64,000 bases of DNA. Origin: Mixta gaviniae (GTDB lineage Bacteria; Pseudomonadota; Gammaproteobacteria; Enterobacterales; Enterobacteriaceae). How positions within the stretch are numbered: position 1 is the first letter of the stretch; every line of letters starts with the position of its first letter. The translations under genes and the position numbers were made by a program. Location: the NCBI RefSeq assembly GCF_002953195.1, contig NZ_CP026377.1:1984001-2048000 (forward strand), written 5' to 3'. The notes beneath the pieces were generated by a model. That model ran no database searches, was not told the DNA's origin, and saw nothing but the letters and a program-made list of their open reading frames with translations. Below are positions 7,576 to 19,190 of this stretch, piece after piece.

Positions 7576-8268
7576 ATGATGACGCTGCAACAGCCGCTGG
7601 AAATAATGTGTGACGTGCTGCATACGCCGGAAGGGCGTATCGTTGCGCTCGATCTGCATTATGATGAGCCGCGCACCGGCCTGTGCCAGCGCGTCGTGCG
7701 TCGGCTGCAGCTGGAGTCGCTGACGGCGGCGCAGCGCGAAGAACTCTTAATGCATCAGCTGTTGAGCCTGGAAAGCATGGCCGGGATGCTGCGCGAGCGG
7801 CAGTGGCTCTGCTGCATCGCCCTCGATTTTACCCTGGCGCAGAAAGTGATCGAATCTGACCTTATTCGCCACATTCTGCGTCAGCTGCCGTTTTTACGTC
7901 TCTCCCTGTCGGAAGCGTTTCCCAACCTGCATGACGGCATCGATAACCCCCTGATCCGCGCCCTGAGCGAACAGCATAACATCCTGTGGCTCAGCGATTT
8001 CGGCGCCGGCTACGCCAACCTGCATGCCGTGCAGAGCGAGCTGTTTGAGGCGGTCAGGCTCGATCGGCGCTTCTATGCCGAAAACGTGCATAAGTCGGTG
8101 TTTGTGATGCTGCTGCGGCAGATTATGCAGATGACCAACCGGCTGATTGTCGAAGGGGTAGAGGATGACGGCCAGCGGGAGATGCTGGCGCAGCAGGGGG
8201 TGTGGGCGTTGCAGAACTATCACTACGCGCCGGTGCCGCTGCGCCACATCGGCGGCCTGCCGGCTTAA
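7576..8268 (+). CDS. Degenerate EAL-domain protein (YdiV/STM1697-like)
   Basis: This 230-residue soluble protein consists of a lone EAL fold, the size of YdiV (about 237). The signature EAL glutamate is replaced (GRIVALDLHY), the metal-binding DDFG is SDFGAGYANL, the catalytic lysine region reads VRLDRRF, and only EGVED is kept. Loss of these ligands argues against c-di-GMP hydrolysis and for a protein-binding role, as in YdiV, which binds FlhDC. No sensory domain is attached. It lies divergent from ychF and convergent with pth, splitting the usual pth-ychF pair. An ATG at 7579 is an alternative start. Confidence 0.85.
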   Translation: MMTLQQPLEIMCDVLHTPEGRIVALDLHYDEPRTGLCQRVVRRLQLESLTAAQREELLMHQLLSLESMAGMLRERQWLCCIALDFTLAQKVIESDLIRHILRQLPFLRLSLSEAFPNLHDGIDNPLIRALSEQHNILWLSDFGAGYANLHAVQSELFEAVRLDRRFYAENVHKSVFVMLLRQIMQMTNRLIVEGVEDDGQREMLAQQGVWALQNYHYAPVPLRHIGGLPA

Positions 8269-8280
8269 GGGCAGGCCGCC
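8251..8280. terminator. Hairpin between convergent EAL gene and pth
   Basis: GGCGGCCTGCC at 8251-8261 pairs with GGCAGGCCGCC at 8270-8280. It overlaps the EAL gene stop and precedes the pth stop. It lacks a clear T-run, so it may only be a weak bidirectional terminator. Confidence 0.4.
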
Positions 8281-8283
8281 GGC

Positions 8284-8871
8284 TTAGCTCGCCTTATAGC
8301 TGTGCAGGCGGTTCATCGCCTTCAGCAGATCCTCTTTCAGCCACACTTCGGTGCAGCGCGCGGCTTCATCCACCGCATTGTCGATCAGCGTCTGCTCCGA
8401 GACGGGCGGCTTGCCCAGCACAAAACCGACCACTTTATTGCGATCGCCGGGATGGCCGATGCCGATGCGCAGGCGGTGGAAGTTCGGGTTATTGCCCAGT
8501 TTGCTGATGATATCTTTCAGGCCGTTGTGGCCGCCGTGGCCGCCGCCCAGCTTGAATTTCGCTACGCCCGGCGGCAGATCCAGCTCGTCATGCGCCACCA
8601 GAATCTCCTCCGGCGCGATACGATAGAAAGTCGCCATCGCCGCTACCGCCTTGCCGCTGAGGTTCATAAAGGTTGTTGGCACCAGCAGGCGCACATCGTT
8701 GCCGCCGATATTCAGCCGCGCGGTATAGCCAAAAAACTTGCTCTCTTCTTTCAGGGACTGATTATGGCGCTCAGCGAGCAGATCCACATACCAGGCGCCA
8801 GCGTTATGGCGCGTTGCGGCGTATTCCGCGCCGGGGTTGGCGAGGCCAACAATCAGCTTAATCTCACTCAC
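8284..8871 (-). CDS. pth: Peptidyl-tRNA hydrolase
   Basis: This 195-residue cytosolic monomer cleaves the ester bond of peptidyl-tRNAs released prematurely from ribosomes, recycling tRNA. The family motifs are intact: [17 protein letters not shown] near the N-terminus contains the catalytic histidine (TRHN), FMNLSG follows at about 66-71, and the H-D-E-L-D-L-P-G segment ([11 protein letters not shown]) contains the catalytic aspartate. [10 protein letters not shown] contacts tRNA. Size and motifs match E. coli Pth. In E. coli it is followed by ychF; here a convergent EAL gene lies directly downstream. Confidence 0.97.
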   Translation of the reverse strand: MSEIKLIVGLANPGAEYAATRHNAGAWYVDLLAERHNQSLKEESKFFGYTARLNIGGNDVRLLVPTTFMNLSGKAVAAMATFYRIAPEEILVAHDELDLPPGVAKFKLGGGHGGHNGLKDIISKLGNNPNFHRLRIGIGHPGDRNKVVGFVLGKPPVSEQTLIDNAVDEAARCTEVWLKEDLLKAMNRLHSYKAS

Positions 8872-9124
8872 GGTGGTTATTTCCTGCTAAAAACCGAAGG
8901 GCGATAGTGTAGCGGCCTGCGCGCGAGAATACAAAGCGACGGAATGGTTTAATTGCGGACGGAAATAATAAGATTTCTATATAAATACAGCCGCTTAGGC
9001 GTAAAGAAATGTCAAACGGCACTCAAAATGTGTGATCGCGCGCGCAACGAACTGGCGGGTCATCTCCTAAGCTTATGGTGATTTAGCACTCTGTGCTGTG
9101 CAGCCGCTAACAAGGAGGCGAGAG

Positions 9125-9415
9125 ATGAAACGTAAAACTGCAATGGTGGCAGGCAACATACTGATGGGACTGGGGTTACTGACGATGCTGTTGGGCATCG
9201 GCTATGCGGTGCTGAACCAGCTGCCGCAGATGCAGCTCTCCTCTTTGCTGACGCAGGCCTCTATCCTCGGCATCTTTATCGGCGCGCTGATGTGGCTGGT
9301 CGGCGCGCGCATCAGCGGACGGGAAAAAGTCGCGGACCGCTACTACTGGCTGCGCAACTGCGATGAGCGCTGCCGCCGGGCGTCTCGCCATCATCATACC
9401 CACTCATCACGCTAA
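9125..9415 (+). CDS. ychH: Stress-induced inner-membrane protein YchH
   Basis: This 96-residue membrane protein has two predicted transmembrane helices (about residues 7-29 and 45-65: GNILMGLGLLTMLLGIGYAV and ILGIFIGALMWLVGA) and a basic, His-rich tail. The ATG at 9125 is preceded by AAGGAGG and is preferred over the upstream ATG at 9098. It sits next to pth as in E. coli, where YchH is a CRP-influenced stress/biofilm protein of unknown mechanism. Its last nine bases overlap the 3' end of the convergent diguanylate cyclase gene. Confidence 0.9.
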   Translation: MKRKTAMVAGNILMGLGLLTMLLGIGYAVLNQLPQMQLSSLLTQASILGIFIGALMWLVGARISGREKVADRYYWLRNCDERCRRASRHHHTHSSR

Positions 9416-10579
9416 CCTTTCGCGTTCGGGCGCCGCAGGTAGCGGCGCCGGCGCTATCATCTCCGTACGGTTGCGCCCACCGGCTTTGGCCTGATAGAGC
9501 GCTTCGTCAGCCGCCATCATCAGCGATGAAAACGTGTGTGGGGCGTGGCCGGCGGCAATGCCGACGCTCACGGTATATTCGATATTGTCCGGCCGCGAAA
9601 TCATCGCCAGCAAACGGATCTCTTCGCACATTGCCTGCGCCTCCTGCACGCTGCCGTTAAACAGCGCGGCAAACTCTTCGCCGCCAAGGCGTGAAAAGGT
9701 GCATTCCGCCGGCAGGATCTTTTTCACGATGCGGCAAAAGTCGAGCAGCACCCGGTCGCCCTGGCTGTGGCCGAAACGGTCGTTGATGCTTTTAAAATTA
9801 TCCAGATCGAATACCATCGCCGTCAGCATCGCCCGCTGCTGCCGGGCATTCTTTTCCGCGATTTTCGCCTGGGCGAATAGCGCGCGCCGGTTCCAGACGC
9901 CGGTGAGCGGGTCGCGCAGCGAGGCCTGCTTATAGCGAATTTGTGTACGCTCGTTCACCATCGCCAAAATGGTCAGCGTCAGTCCGATCACAAACAGAAT
10001 CGATTCCAGAATCACATAGCCGGAAAAGGCGGTACCGCCGATGGCGCCATGATTGTGGCTGGTGGTGCCGCCATCAAAGCACATGCGCGTCAGGTGAAAC
10101 CCAAGGTGGATCCACAGCAGCAGCTGCGCCGGCCAGAAGGTCATTTGCAGATAGGCGCGCGATCGGGCCAGCATGATGATTAAGGCGGCGGTGTAGCTGA
10201 TGCACAGCACGCAGCTCACCATAATGCGCTTCGGCATGGAATAGTAAAAAGAAGGGAAGCAGCAGAGCAGCGCCCAGATCAGCGCGCCGAATAGCCAGCT
10301 GACGCCGGGCCTTCGTCCGGCGAAAACGCGAAACGCGCACAGCAGCATGCCATACGCCAGCATCACCAGCGTATTGCCGACGGCGATAGGCAGAAACTGC
10401 TGCCCCTCGCTGCGCAGGCTGCTGAGCCAGACGGCGGCCATGGTCGCCATAATGGCAACCGCCGTATAGCCGAGAACCCGATCGTACTGCGCGCCGCTCC
10501 ATGCGAAAAGCATGATGATGCTCAGGAAGCCCAGCACATAGAGTTCACAAATAAAGAGTGTGTAGACATCAAGTGCCAT
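9407..10579 (-). CDS. Membrane-bound GGDEF diguanylate cyclase
   Basis: About 390 residues. The N-terminal half has roughly seven hydrophobic helices, a MASE-like membrane sensor. It is followed by a GGDEF domain starting at SLRDPLTGVWNRRALF, with the metal site FDLDNFKSINDRFGH and an active RLGGEEF A-site. No RxxD inhibitory I-site precedes the GGEEF motif, so product inhibition may be absent. The start at 10579 (MALDVYT) has GGAG eight bases upstream; ATGs at 10594 and 10681 are alternatives. It makes c-di-GMP from two GTP. It is not part of the conserved E. coli pth-ychH-prs neighbourhood. Confidence 0.9.
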   Translation of the reverse strand: MALDVYTLFICELYVLGFLSIIMLFAWSGAQYDRVLGYTAVAIMATMAAVWLSSLRSEGQQFLPIAVGNTLVMLAYGMLLCAFRVFAGRRPGVSWLFGALIWALLCCFPSFYYSMPKRIMVSCVLCISYTAALIIMLARSRAYLQMTFWPAQLLLWIHLGFHLTRMCFDGGTTSHNHGAIGGTAFSGYVILESILFVIGLTLTILAMVNERTQIRYKQASLRDPLTGVWNRRALFAQAKIAEKNARQQRAMLTAMVFDLDNFKSINDRFGHSQGDRVLLDFCRIVKKILPAECTFSRLGGEEFAALFNGSVQEAQAMCEEIRLLAMISRPDNIEYTVSVGIAAGHAPHTFSSLMMAADEALYQAKAGGRNRTEMIAPAPLPAAPERERLA

Positions 10580-10761
10580 AACGAGCTTCTCCATAAAAAA
10601 CCGCAGCAAAATAGCATGAGTCACTGAGAGTAAAAAGCGGTGGTTAACGCAGCGGTAAAAAAAAGAGAATGACGATAACATTACGCGCTTTGCTGGCGAA
10701 CGATCGGGAAAATAGCCATGCCGGCAACAGGTTTATCTGCGGATGGCGCAGCGAAAAGGGC

Positions 10762-10789
10762 AAAAAAAAACCGGGCCTGAGCCCGGTTT
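10762..10789 (-). terminator. Intrinsic terminator of prs
   Basis: On the minus strand AAACCGGGC and GCCCGGTTT form a stem followed by a run of T residues, directly downstream of prs. Confidence 0.85.
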
Positions 10790-10804
10790 GCGTCATATCA
10801 GCGA

Positions 10805-11863
<1,059 letters not shown>

Positions 11864-11883
11864 TCAGGAACGGGGTGACGCTG

Positions 11884-12753
11884 TCACATTGACGCCAGGT
11901 GCCCTGAAAGGCTGCGGTGAAGTGGCGAAAGGTTTACGCCTTGCGCGACGAATCCCTGCATCCAGTTCGGGGCCAGCTCAAGCACCTGACGGGCAGCGGA
12001 CTCGGTGTCGAATTCTGCAAACACACAAGCGCCGGTTCCTGTCAGGCGCGACGGCGCGTATTCTAGCAGCCAGGAAACAAGCGCATCAACCTCACGAAAA
12101 CGTTTTCTTACGACTGACTCACAATCATTGCTGAAAGGGGCCTGTAACAGCGCATCAAATGAGCGTACCGGCGAATTTCGCGTCAGCTCCGCATCGCCGA
12201 ACACCTGCGGTGTGGAAACCGCGACGCCCGGATGCGCCACCAGATACCATTTTTCCGGCGGCGAGGCGGGCTGCAACGCCTCGCCGACCCCTTCGGCAAA
12301 GGCTGCGTGGCCGCGCACGAACACCGGCACATCAGCACCCAGCGTCAGGCCGAGCGCGCAAAGCGTGTCCGTCTCCAGCCCGGTGCCCCACAGATGATTC
12401 AGCGCCACCAGCACCGTCGCGGCGTTCGACGAGCCGCCACCGAGACCGCCGCCCATCGGCAGACGTTTGTCGACGGCGATATCCGCCCCGGCCTGCGGCG
12501 GCAGCACGCCGCGTTCGTCCGCCGCCCGCATCAGCAGCCGCGCGGCGCGCACGATCAGGTTATTTTCGTCGGCTACGCCGGGCACCGGCGTGAGCAGCCG
12601 TATCTCACCGTGCGAACGCGGCGTGATATGCAGGCTGTCGCCATAATCCAGGAACTGAAACAGCGTTTGCAGATTGTGATAGCCGTCGGGACGACGGCCG
12701 GTAATGTATAAAAACAGGTTCAGCTTCGCCGGAGCGGGCCAGGTGGTCATCAT
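11884..12753 (-). CDS. ispE: 4-diphosphocytidyl-2-C-methyl-D-erythritol kinase
   Basis: A 289-residue GHMP kinase of the MEP isoprenoid pathway, phosphorylating the 2-hydroxyl of CDP-methylerythritol with [22 protein letters not shown] at the N-terminus holds the substrate-binding Lys/Asn/His residues, and [20 protein letters not shown] is the glycine-rich ATP loop. The aspartate of LGADVPVF is catalytic in the family. The start ATG overlaps the lolB stop (ATGATGA), so the two are translationally coupled; a start one codon later is equally likely. Confidence 0.97.
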   Translation of the reverse strand: MMTTWPAPAKLNLFLYITGRRPDGYHNLQTLFQFLDYGDSLHITPRSHGEIRLLTPVPGVADENNLIVRAARLLMRAADERGVLPPQAGADIAVDKRLPMGGGLGGGSSNAATVLVALNHLWGTGLETDTLCALGLTLGADVPVFVRGHAAFAEGVGEALQPASPPEKWYLVAHPGVAVSTPQVFGDAELTRNSPVRSFDALLQAPFSNDCESVVRKRFREVDALVSWLLEYAPSRLTGTGACVFAEFDTESAARQVLELAPNWMQGFVAQGVNLSPLHRSLSGHLASM

Positions 12754-13376
12754 TGTACGGTCCAGCTATCCATGCGCAGTTTGATGCGTTTGTCGCCCTG
12801 TTTCAGCTCAATGCTGGCGGGCAGCGCCGGTTTGACCTTGCTGTCATAGCCCTGAATGGTGACGTCCCACTGCTGACCGTTGCGGCTGTAACGCAAAGTG
12901 CGCAGCTGATACTGGTCGTCGAGGGTGAAATCAGTGGCGTCGCCCGGCAGGCCAAGCATCCACTGGCGCAGGTTGGCCAGCGGGATATCCATGCCGGTCA
13001 GCTGCGAAATCATCTTTTCGGCGTCGTTGCTGACGTAGCGTTTGCCTTTGTTGTCCACCAGCTGCACCACAGAGCCTTGCGCGTCAAGCTGCAGTTCGGT
13101 GCTACCGAGCGGGTTGGTCAGCAACAGACGATAGCGGTCAGAGGCGGTTTGCTGCCAGTTAAAGCGCGCGTAAACCTTCTGCTGATCGGAAAGCCAGGCG
13201 AACGCGCCGCGCGTTTGATAGCGGGTGATCTGTTGTACGGCCTGCTGATGCTGCTGCCACTGCGGAGAGGTGGGGCTCTGGCCGGGACCCTGCGGTTTGG
13301 TGATGGTACAGGCCGCCAGCAGTACGCTGGCCAGGGGGATCAGCCGCAAAGAACGGCGGGTTAGCGAATCAAACAC
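12750..13376 (-). CDS. lolB: Outer-membrane lipoprotein LolB
   Basis: LolB is the outer-membrane receptor that accepts lipoproteins from periplasmic LolA and inserts them into the inner leaflet. This 208-residue precursor has a basic N-terminus ([15 protein letters not shown]) and the lipobox LLAAC, giving lipidation at Cys22, then the LolA/LolB half-barrel. PLGSTELQL and the [16 protein letters not shown] segment are typical. It overlaps ispE downstream and is divergent from hemA across a 212-bp intergenic region, as in E. coli. Confidence 0.96.
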   Translation of the reverse strand: MFDSLTRRSLRLIPLASVLLAACTITKPQGPGQSPTSPQWQQHQQAVQQITRYQTRGAFAWLSDQQKVYARFNWQQTASDRYRLLLTNPLGSTELQLDAQGSVVQLVDNKGKRYVSNDAEKMISQLTGMDIPLANLRQWMLGLPGDATDFTLDDQYQLRTLRYSRNGQQWDVTIQGYDSKVKPALPASIELKQGDKRIKLRMDSWTVQ

Positions 13377-13588
13377 CAGATCATCTCCTCAGACACTTTT
13401 TTATATCCAAACGGTTAACGCTAATCATTCGCCTTTTAACCGTCAACGTTGAATTGCCGAATTTCAGTCTTATCAGCTATATCTTATTACAGTCATAGTC
13501 TTTGTATGGCTTTTCTTGATCTCCCGCATCTTGTAGAATGCGCACCATAAAACCCCAACAACATTGGGATAACCCGATCTGATTCACC

Positions 13589-14845
13589 ATGACGCTGCTG
13601 GCCCTCGGAATAAATCATAAAACGGCACCTGTTGCCCTACGCGAACGAGTTACCTTCTCGCCGGATACGCTGGACGAGGCTCTGAACAGCCTGCTGGCGC
13701 AACCTATGGTGCAGGGGGGCGTGGTGCTGTCTACCTGCAACCGCACGGAACTCTATCTTAGCGTAGAAGAGCAGGAAAACCTGCAGGAGCGTCTGGTGCA
13801 GTGGCTGTGCGAATACCACAACCTGCGCGAAGACGAAGTGCGTAAAAGCCTCTACTGGCACCACGACAACGCCGCGGTGAGCCACCTGATGCGCGTCGCC
13901 AGCGGGCTTGATTCGCTGGTGCTGGGCGAACCGCAGATCCTCGGACAGGTGAAAAAGGCGTTCGCGGATTCCCAGCGCGGCCACTCGCTCTCCAGCGAAC
14001 TGGAGCGCATGTTCCAGAAAACCTTCTCTGTCGCCAAACGGGTGCGCACGGAAACGGAGATCGGCGCCAGCGCCGTCTCGGTCGCCTTCGCCGCCTGTAC
14101 CCTGGCGCGCCAGATCTTCGAATCACTCTCGACGGTGAACGTGCTGCTGGTCGGCGCGGGTGAAACCATCGAGCTGGCCGCGCGCCATCTGCGCGAGCAT
14201 AACGTCAAGAAACTGATTATTGCTAACCGCACCCGTGAACGCGCGCAGCTGCTGGCTGACGAAGTCGGGGCGGAAGTGATCGGCCTGGCGGAGATCGACA
14301 GTCGCCTGGCGGAGGCGGACATTATTATCAGCTCTACCGCCAGCCCGCTGCCGATCATCGGCCGCGGTATGGTCGAGCGGGCGCTGAAGGCGCGCCGCAA
14401 TCAGCCGATGCTGCTGGTGGATATCGCCGTGCCGCGCGACGTGGAGCCGGAAGTCGGCAAGCTCGCCAACGCCTATCTCTACAGCGTGGACGATCTGCAG
14501 GCGATCATCGAAAACAATATGGCGCAGCGTAAAGCGGCGGCGGTGCAGGCGGAAACCATCGTGGCTCAGGAGAGCAGCGAGTTTATGGCCTGGTTGCGCG
14601 CGCAGAGCGCCGTCGAGACCATTCGCGACTACCGCGACCAGGCCAGCCAGATACGCGCTGAGCTGGAGGCCAAAGCGTTGGCCGCGTTGCAGCAGGGCGC
14701 GAGTGCCGAGGCGGTGCTGCACGATCTGGCGCATAAGCTGACCAACCGGCTGATTCACGCCCCTACCAAATCCCTGCAGCAGGCTGCACGCGACGGCGAC
14801 GCCGAGCGTCTGCAGATCCTGCGTGACAGCCTCGGGCTGGACTAG
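13589..14845 (+). CDS. hemA: Glutamyl-tRNA reductase
   Basis: HemA catalyses the first committed step of tetrapyrrole synthesis, NADPH-dependent reduction of Glu-tRNA(Glu) to glutamate-1-semialdehyde. The 418-residue protein starts [20 protein letters not shown]; the catalytic Cys50 lies in [10 protein letters not shown], and the NADPH-binding [16 protein letters not shown] segment is near residues 186-201. The hydrophobic N-terminus (TLLAL) matches the degradation signal through which haem controls HemA stability in enteric bacteria. It heads the hemA-prfA-prmC-sirB2-sirB1-kdsA gene string. Confidence 0.98.
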   Translation: MTLLALGINHKTAPVALRERVTFSPDTLDEALNSLLAQPMVQGGVVLSTCNRTELYLSVEEQENLQERLVQWLCEYHNLREDEVRKSLYWHHDNAAVSHLMRVASGLDSLVLGEPQILGQVKKAFADSQRGHSLSSELERMFQKTFSVAKRVRTETEIGASAVSVAFAACTLARQIFESLSTVNVLLVGAGETIELAARHLREHNVKKLIIANRTRERAQLLADEVGAEVIGLAEIDSRLAEADIIISSTASPLPIIGRGMVERALKARRNQPMLLVDIAVPRDVEPEVGKLANAYLYSVDDLQAIIENNMAQRKAAAVQAETIVAQESSEFMAWLRAQSAVETIRDYRDQASQIRAELEAKALAALQQGASAEAVLHDLAHKLTNRLIHAPTKSLQQAARDGDAERLQILRDSLGLD

Positions 14846-14881
14846 ATAATTCCTATACCAATACAGGGTAAACCATACCAG

Positions 14882-15964
14882 ATGAAGACTTCTATTGTTG
14901 CCAAACTGGAAGCCTTGCAGGAGCGCCACGAAGAAGTGGAAGCGATGCTCGGCGACGCCAGCGTCATCGCTGAACAGGAGCGTTTTCGCGCGCTGTCGCG
15001 TGAATATGCCCAGCTGACCGACGTCAGTCAGTGTTTCCGTCAGTGGCAGCAGGTGCAGGAAGATATCGCCACCGCCGAGCAGATGCTCAGCGACGCAGAA
15101 ATGCGCGATATGGCGATGGACGAACTGAAAACGGCGCGCGCGCAGAGCGAGGCGCTGGAGCAACAGCTGCAGGTGCTGCTGCTGCCGAAAGATCCCGACG
15201 ATATCCGCGACTGCTTTGTAGAAGTGCGCGCGGGGGCCGGCGGCGATGAAGCGGCGATTTTCGCCGGCGACCTGTTCCGCATGTACAGCCGCTACGCGGA
15301 AGCCCGCCGCTGGCGCGTTGAGATGATCAGCGCCAGCGACGGCGAGCATGGCGGCTACAAAGAGGTGATCGCGCGCGTCAGCGGCGAGGGCGCCTATGGC
15401 CGGCTGAAGTTCGAGTCGGGCGGCCACCGCGTGCAACGCGTGCCGGAAACCGAATCGCAGGGGCGCATCCACACTTCCGCCTGCACCATCGCGGTGATGC
15501 CGGAGCTGCCGGAAGCGGAGCTGCCGGAGATCAACCCCGGCGATCTGAAAATCGATACCTTCCGCTCCTCCGGCGCGGGTGGCCAGCATGTTAACACCAC
15601 CGATTCTGCCATCCGCATTACCCACTTGCCGACCGGTATTGTGGTGGAGTGCCAGGATGAGCGCTCGCAGCATAAAAACAAAGCCAAGGCGTTATCGGTG
15701 CTGGGCGCGCGCATTCACGCCGCCGAAATGGCGAAGCGCCACGCGGAAGAGGCCTCCACGCGCCGCAACCTGCTGGGCAGCGGCGATCGCTCCGACCGCA
15801 TCCGCACCTATAACTTCCCGCAGGGCCGCGTAACCGACCACCGCATCAACCTGACGCTCTACCGTCTGGACGAAGTGATGGAAGGGAAGCTGGATATGCT
15901 GATTGAACCTATCGTGCAGGAGCATCAGGCCGATCAGCTGGCTGCGCTTGCCGGGCAGGATTAA
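14882..15964 (+). CDS. prfA: Peptide chain release factor 1
   Basis: RF1 recognises UAA and UAG in the ribosomal A site and triggers peptidyl-tRNA hydrolysis. The protein has the standard 360 residues. The GGQ catalytic loop is in [17 protein letters not shown] (about 229-245), and the P-x-T codon-recognition tripeptide appears as PET in [14 protein letters not shown] (E. coli has PAT at the same place). It is preceded by hemA (36 bp gap). Its stop overlaps the start of prmC, the methyltransferase that modifies the GGQ glutamine. Confidence 0.98.
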   Translation: MKTSIVAKLEALQERHEEVEAMLGDASVIAEQERFRALSREYAQLTDVSQCFRQWQQVQEDIATAEQMLSDAEMRDMAMDELKTARAQSEALEQQLQVLLLPKDPDDIRDCFVEVRAGAGGDEAAIFAGDLFRMYSRYAEARRWRVEMISASDGEHGGYKEVIARVSGEGAYGRLKFESGGHRVQRVPETESQGRIHTSACTIAVMPELPEAELPEINPGDLKIDTFRSSGAGGQHVNTTDSAIRITHLPTGIVVECQDERSQHKNKAKALSVLGARIHAAEMAKRHAEEASTRRNLLGSGDRSDRIRTYNFPQGRVTDHRINLTLYRLDEVMEGKLDMLIEPIVQEHQADQLAALAGQD

Positions 15965-16791
15965 TGGATATTCGCAGCTGGTTAAAAGCCGCCTGCGCCA
16001 CGCTGTGCGGCGGCGAAAGCCCGAAGCGCGATGCCGAAGTGCTGTTGTCGTTTGTTACCGGCAAATCGCGCAGCTGGCTGATCGCGTTTGATGACGCGCC
16101 GCTCAGCGCAGCGCAGCTGGCGCAGCTCAATGCCTTACTGGCCCGCCGCGCCCGCGGCGAGCCGGTGGCGCACCTCACCGGCGAACGCGAATTCTGGTCG
16201 CTGCCGCTGACCGTTTCGCCGGTCACGCTGATCCCCCGTCCCGATACTGAAATCCTCGTTGAACAGGCGCTGGCGCGTCTGCCCGATCACGCGGTCGATA
16301 TTCTTGATCTCGGCACCGGTACCGGCGCCGTGGCGCTGGCGCTGGCCAGTGAACGCCCCGACTGTCGACTGGTGGGCGTCGATCGGATCGGGGAAGCGGT
16401 GACGCTGGCGCAGCACAATGCGCGCAAGCTCGGCATCGCCAACGCGTCCTTTCTGGTCAGCGACTGGTTCAGCGCGCTGGAAGGACGCCGCTTTGCGATG
16501 ATCGTCAGTAATCCGCCCTATATCGATGCCGCCGACGCGCATCTGCAGCAGGGCGATGTGCGCTTTGAGCCGCTCAGCGCGCTGGTGGCGCCGGAAGCGG
16601 GGCTGGCCGATATCCGTCATATCGCCGCGGCCGCGCACCGCTATTTACTGCCGGGCGGTGGGTTAATGCTGGAGCATGGCTGGCAACAGGGCGAAGCAGT
16701 GCGTACTATTCTCGCTGCCCATGATTATCAGGCAGTGATAACCTGCCAGGACTATGCGGGTCACGATCGCGTGACCCTCGGCACATACTAA
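15964..16791 (+). CDS. prmC: Release factor glutamine methyltransferase
   Basis: PrmC transfers a methyl group from SAM to the GGQ glutamine of RF1 and RF2. The 275-residue protein has an N-terminal helical substrate-binding domain (DAEVLLSFVTGKSRSWL), the SAM-binding motif ILDLGTGTGAVALALA (about 113-128), and the N6-amide motif IVSNPPYIDA (about 181-190). It overlaps prfA by one base (TAATG), which keeps enzyme and substrate genes translationally linked. Confidence 0.97.
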   Translation: MDIRSWLKAACATLCGGESPKRDAEVLLSFVTGKSRSWLIAFDDAPLSAAQLAQLNALLARRARGEPVAHLTGEREFWSLPLTVSPVTLIPRPDTEILVEQALARLPDHAVDILDLGTGTGAVALALASERPDCRLVGVDRIGEAVTLAQHNARKLGIANASFLVSDWFSALEGRRFAMIVSNPPYIDAADAHLQQGDVRFEPLSALVAPEAGLADIRHIAAAAHRYLLPGGGLMLEHGWQQGEAVRTILAAHDYQAVITCQDYAGHDRVTLGTY

Positions 16792-16804
16792 CAGGGAGAG
16801 CATC

Positions 16805-17203
16805 ATGGCTGCTTACTATGGCGTAATTAAACACCTTCATCTGCTGACCGTCGCCGTTACGGTAACGCTGTTTATTCTGCGTTTTATCTGGCTGCAGAGC
16901 GGCTCGGCGATGATGTCGCGGCGCTGGGTGCGCATCGTGCCCCATATTAACGATACGCTGCTGTTTGTGACCGGCATCTGCCTGGTGATGATCACCCATT
17001 TTTATCCGTTCACGCCGCAGGGTAACTGGCTGACGGAGAAGCTGTTTGGCGTTATTATCTATGTCGCCCTGGGCGTTGTGGCTTTCGGCCGCCGTCCGCG
17101 TGAGGCTAAAGTACGCTGGATTGCCTTTATCGTGGCGCTGGCGGTGCTGGGCATCATTATTAAGCTGGCCGTCACCAAACTGCCGCTTTTGGGGATTGTA
17201 TGA
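16805..17203 (+). CDS. sirB2: SirB2 family inner-membrane protein
   Basis: This hydrophobic 132-residue protein has four predicted transmembrane helices, starting MAAYYGVIKHLHLLTVAVTV. Size, sequence and position between prmC and sirB1 fit SirB2 (YchQ). Its biochemical role is unknown; the name comes from an early, indirect association with Salmonella invasion-gene regulation. Its stop overlaps the next start (ATGA). Confidence 0.93.
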   Translation: MAAYYGVIKHLHLLTVAVTVTLFILRFIWLQSGSAMMSRRWVRIVPHINDTLLFVTGICLVMITHFYPFTPQGNWLTEKLFGVIIYVALGVVAFGRRPREAKVRWIAFIVALAVLGIIIKLAVTKLPLLGIV

Positions 17204-18009
17204 CATCAGTAGCAAATATCGATTTTAGCGAAGCGCCGCTCTGTGAAGCGGTGATCGCCACGTCGCGCGTCATCCGCACCGACTTTCCGGCGGATGCGGT
17301 CAATGCGCAGCTGCAGGCGCTGGTGGACGAAGCGCGCGACTACGTTTCCTCGGTGGAAGGGCCGGATCTCCAGCTGGAAAAGCTGCTGGAGCTGTTTTAT
17401 AAAAAGTGGAAGTTCGGCGGCGCCAGCGGCGTCTATAAGCTGTCGGACGTGCTGTGGCTGGATAACGTGCTGAACACCCGTCAGGGTACCGCGGTGTCGC
17501 TCGGCGTGGTGTTGCTGCATATCGCGCATCAGCTCGACCTGCCGCTGATGCCGGTGATCTTCCCGACGCAGCTTATTCTGCGCGCCGACTGGATGGATGG
17601 CGAAATGTGGCTGATCAACCCGTTCAACGGCGAAACGCTTAGTGAACATACGCTTGAAGTCTGGCTGAAGGGTAACATCAGCCCCACCGCAGAGCTGTAT
17701 GAAGAAGATCTGGATGAGGCGGAGCCGTCCACGGTGATCCGCAAAATGCTGGATACGCTGAAAACGGCGCTGATGGAAGAGAAGCACATGGAGCTGGCGC
17801 TGAACGTCTGCAACCTGCTGCTGGAGATCGATCCTGAAGATCCGTATGAAATTCGCGACCGGGGGCTGATCTACGCGCAGCTGGACTGCGAGCATGTCGC
17901 CCTGACCGACCTGATCTATTTTGTTGAGCAGTGTCCGGAAGATCCGGTCAGTGAGATGATTAAGGTTCAGATTCACTCAATTGAACAGAAACAGGTGACG
18001 CTGCATTAA
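17200..18009 (+). CDS. sirB1: SirB1 family transglutaminase-like/TPR protein
   Basis: This 269-residue cytosolic protein belongs to the SirB1/YchA family. The N-terminal part is a transglutaminase-like fold (LSDVLWLDNVLNTRQGTAVS; LPLMPVIFPTQLILR), and the C-terminal third is TPR-like helices (ALNVCNLLLEIDPEDPYEIR DRG, split here). Function is unassigned. It overlaps sirB2 by four bases and precedes kdsA by 32 bp in the conserved operon. Confidence 0.94.
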   Translation: MTSVANIDFSEAPLCEAVIATSRVIRTDFPADAVNAQLQALVDEARDYVSSVEGPDLQLEKLLELFYKKWKFGGASGVYKLSDVLWLDNVLNTRQGTAVSLGVVLLHIAHQLDLPLMPVIFPTQLILRADWMDGEMWLINPFNGETLSEHTLEVWLKGNISPTAELYEEDLDEAEPSTVIRKMLDTLKTALMEEKHMELALNVCNLLLEIDPEDPYEIRDRGLIYAQLDCEHVALTDLIYFVEQCPEDPVSEMIKVQIHSIEQKQVTLH

Positions 18010-18029
18010 GCGGCGTCACCCTTCAATAA

Positions 18030-18896
<867 letters not shown>

Positions 18897-18970
18897 GCCG
18901 CCAGCGGGTGGGTGAGGATAAAAGTCGCGTCGGGTTAAGGCGCGTTTACCGTTGCCCGCCGCCGTCCAGG

Positions 18971-19004
18971 AAACCGGAAATGTTCTTCATTTCCGGTTTT
19001 TTTA
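18971..19004 (+). terminator. Intrinsic terminator of kdsA
   Basis: AAACCGGAAATG and CATTTCCGGTTT form a 12-bp stem around TTCTT and are followed by TTTTT. It lies about 75 bp past the kdsA stop. Confidence 0.9.
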
Positions 19005-19190
19005 TGCGCGCCTCACAGTGTCGCGCCCCGGTTTGCATTGAGAACGGCACCAGGTTAACCGTTATCGCTCTCATCATAAGGATATGACGCATGAGCTTCA
19101 GCCAGCCTGGAAATCATCTTTATTACCTTGCGCGTGACCCTCTTGCCCCGGCGTGAAAACTCACCATGTCGCCACGCCCGGGCGGCGGTT

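Noticed and set aside
8990..9060. CRP-like half-site (TGTGATCGCGCGCGCAA) before ychH
   Set aside because: Only one half of the palindrome matches; too weak to annotate.
14123..15673. 516-codon minus-strand open frame
   Set aside because: It is entirely antisense to hemA and prfA; GC-rich codon use opens this frame. The translation is Arg/His/Gln-rich with no domain.
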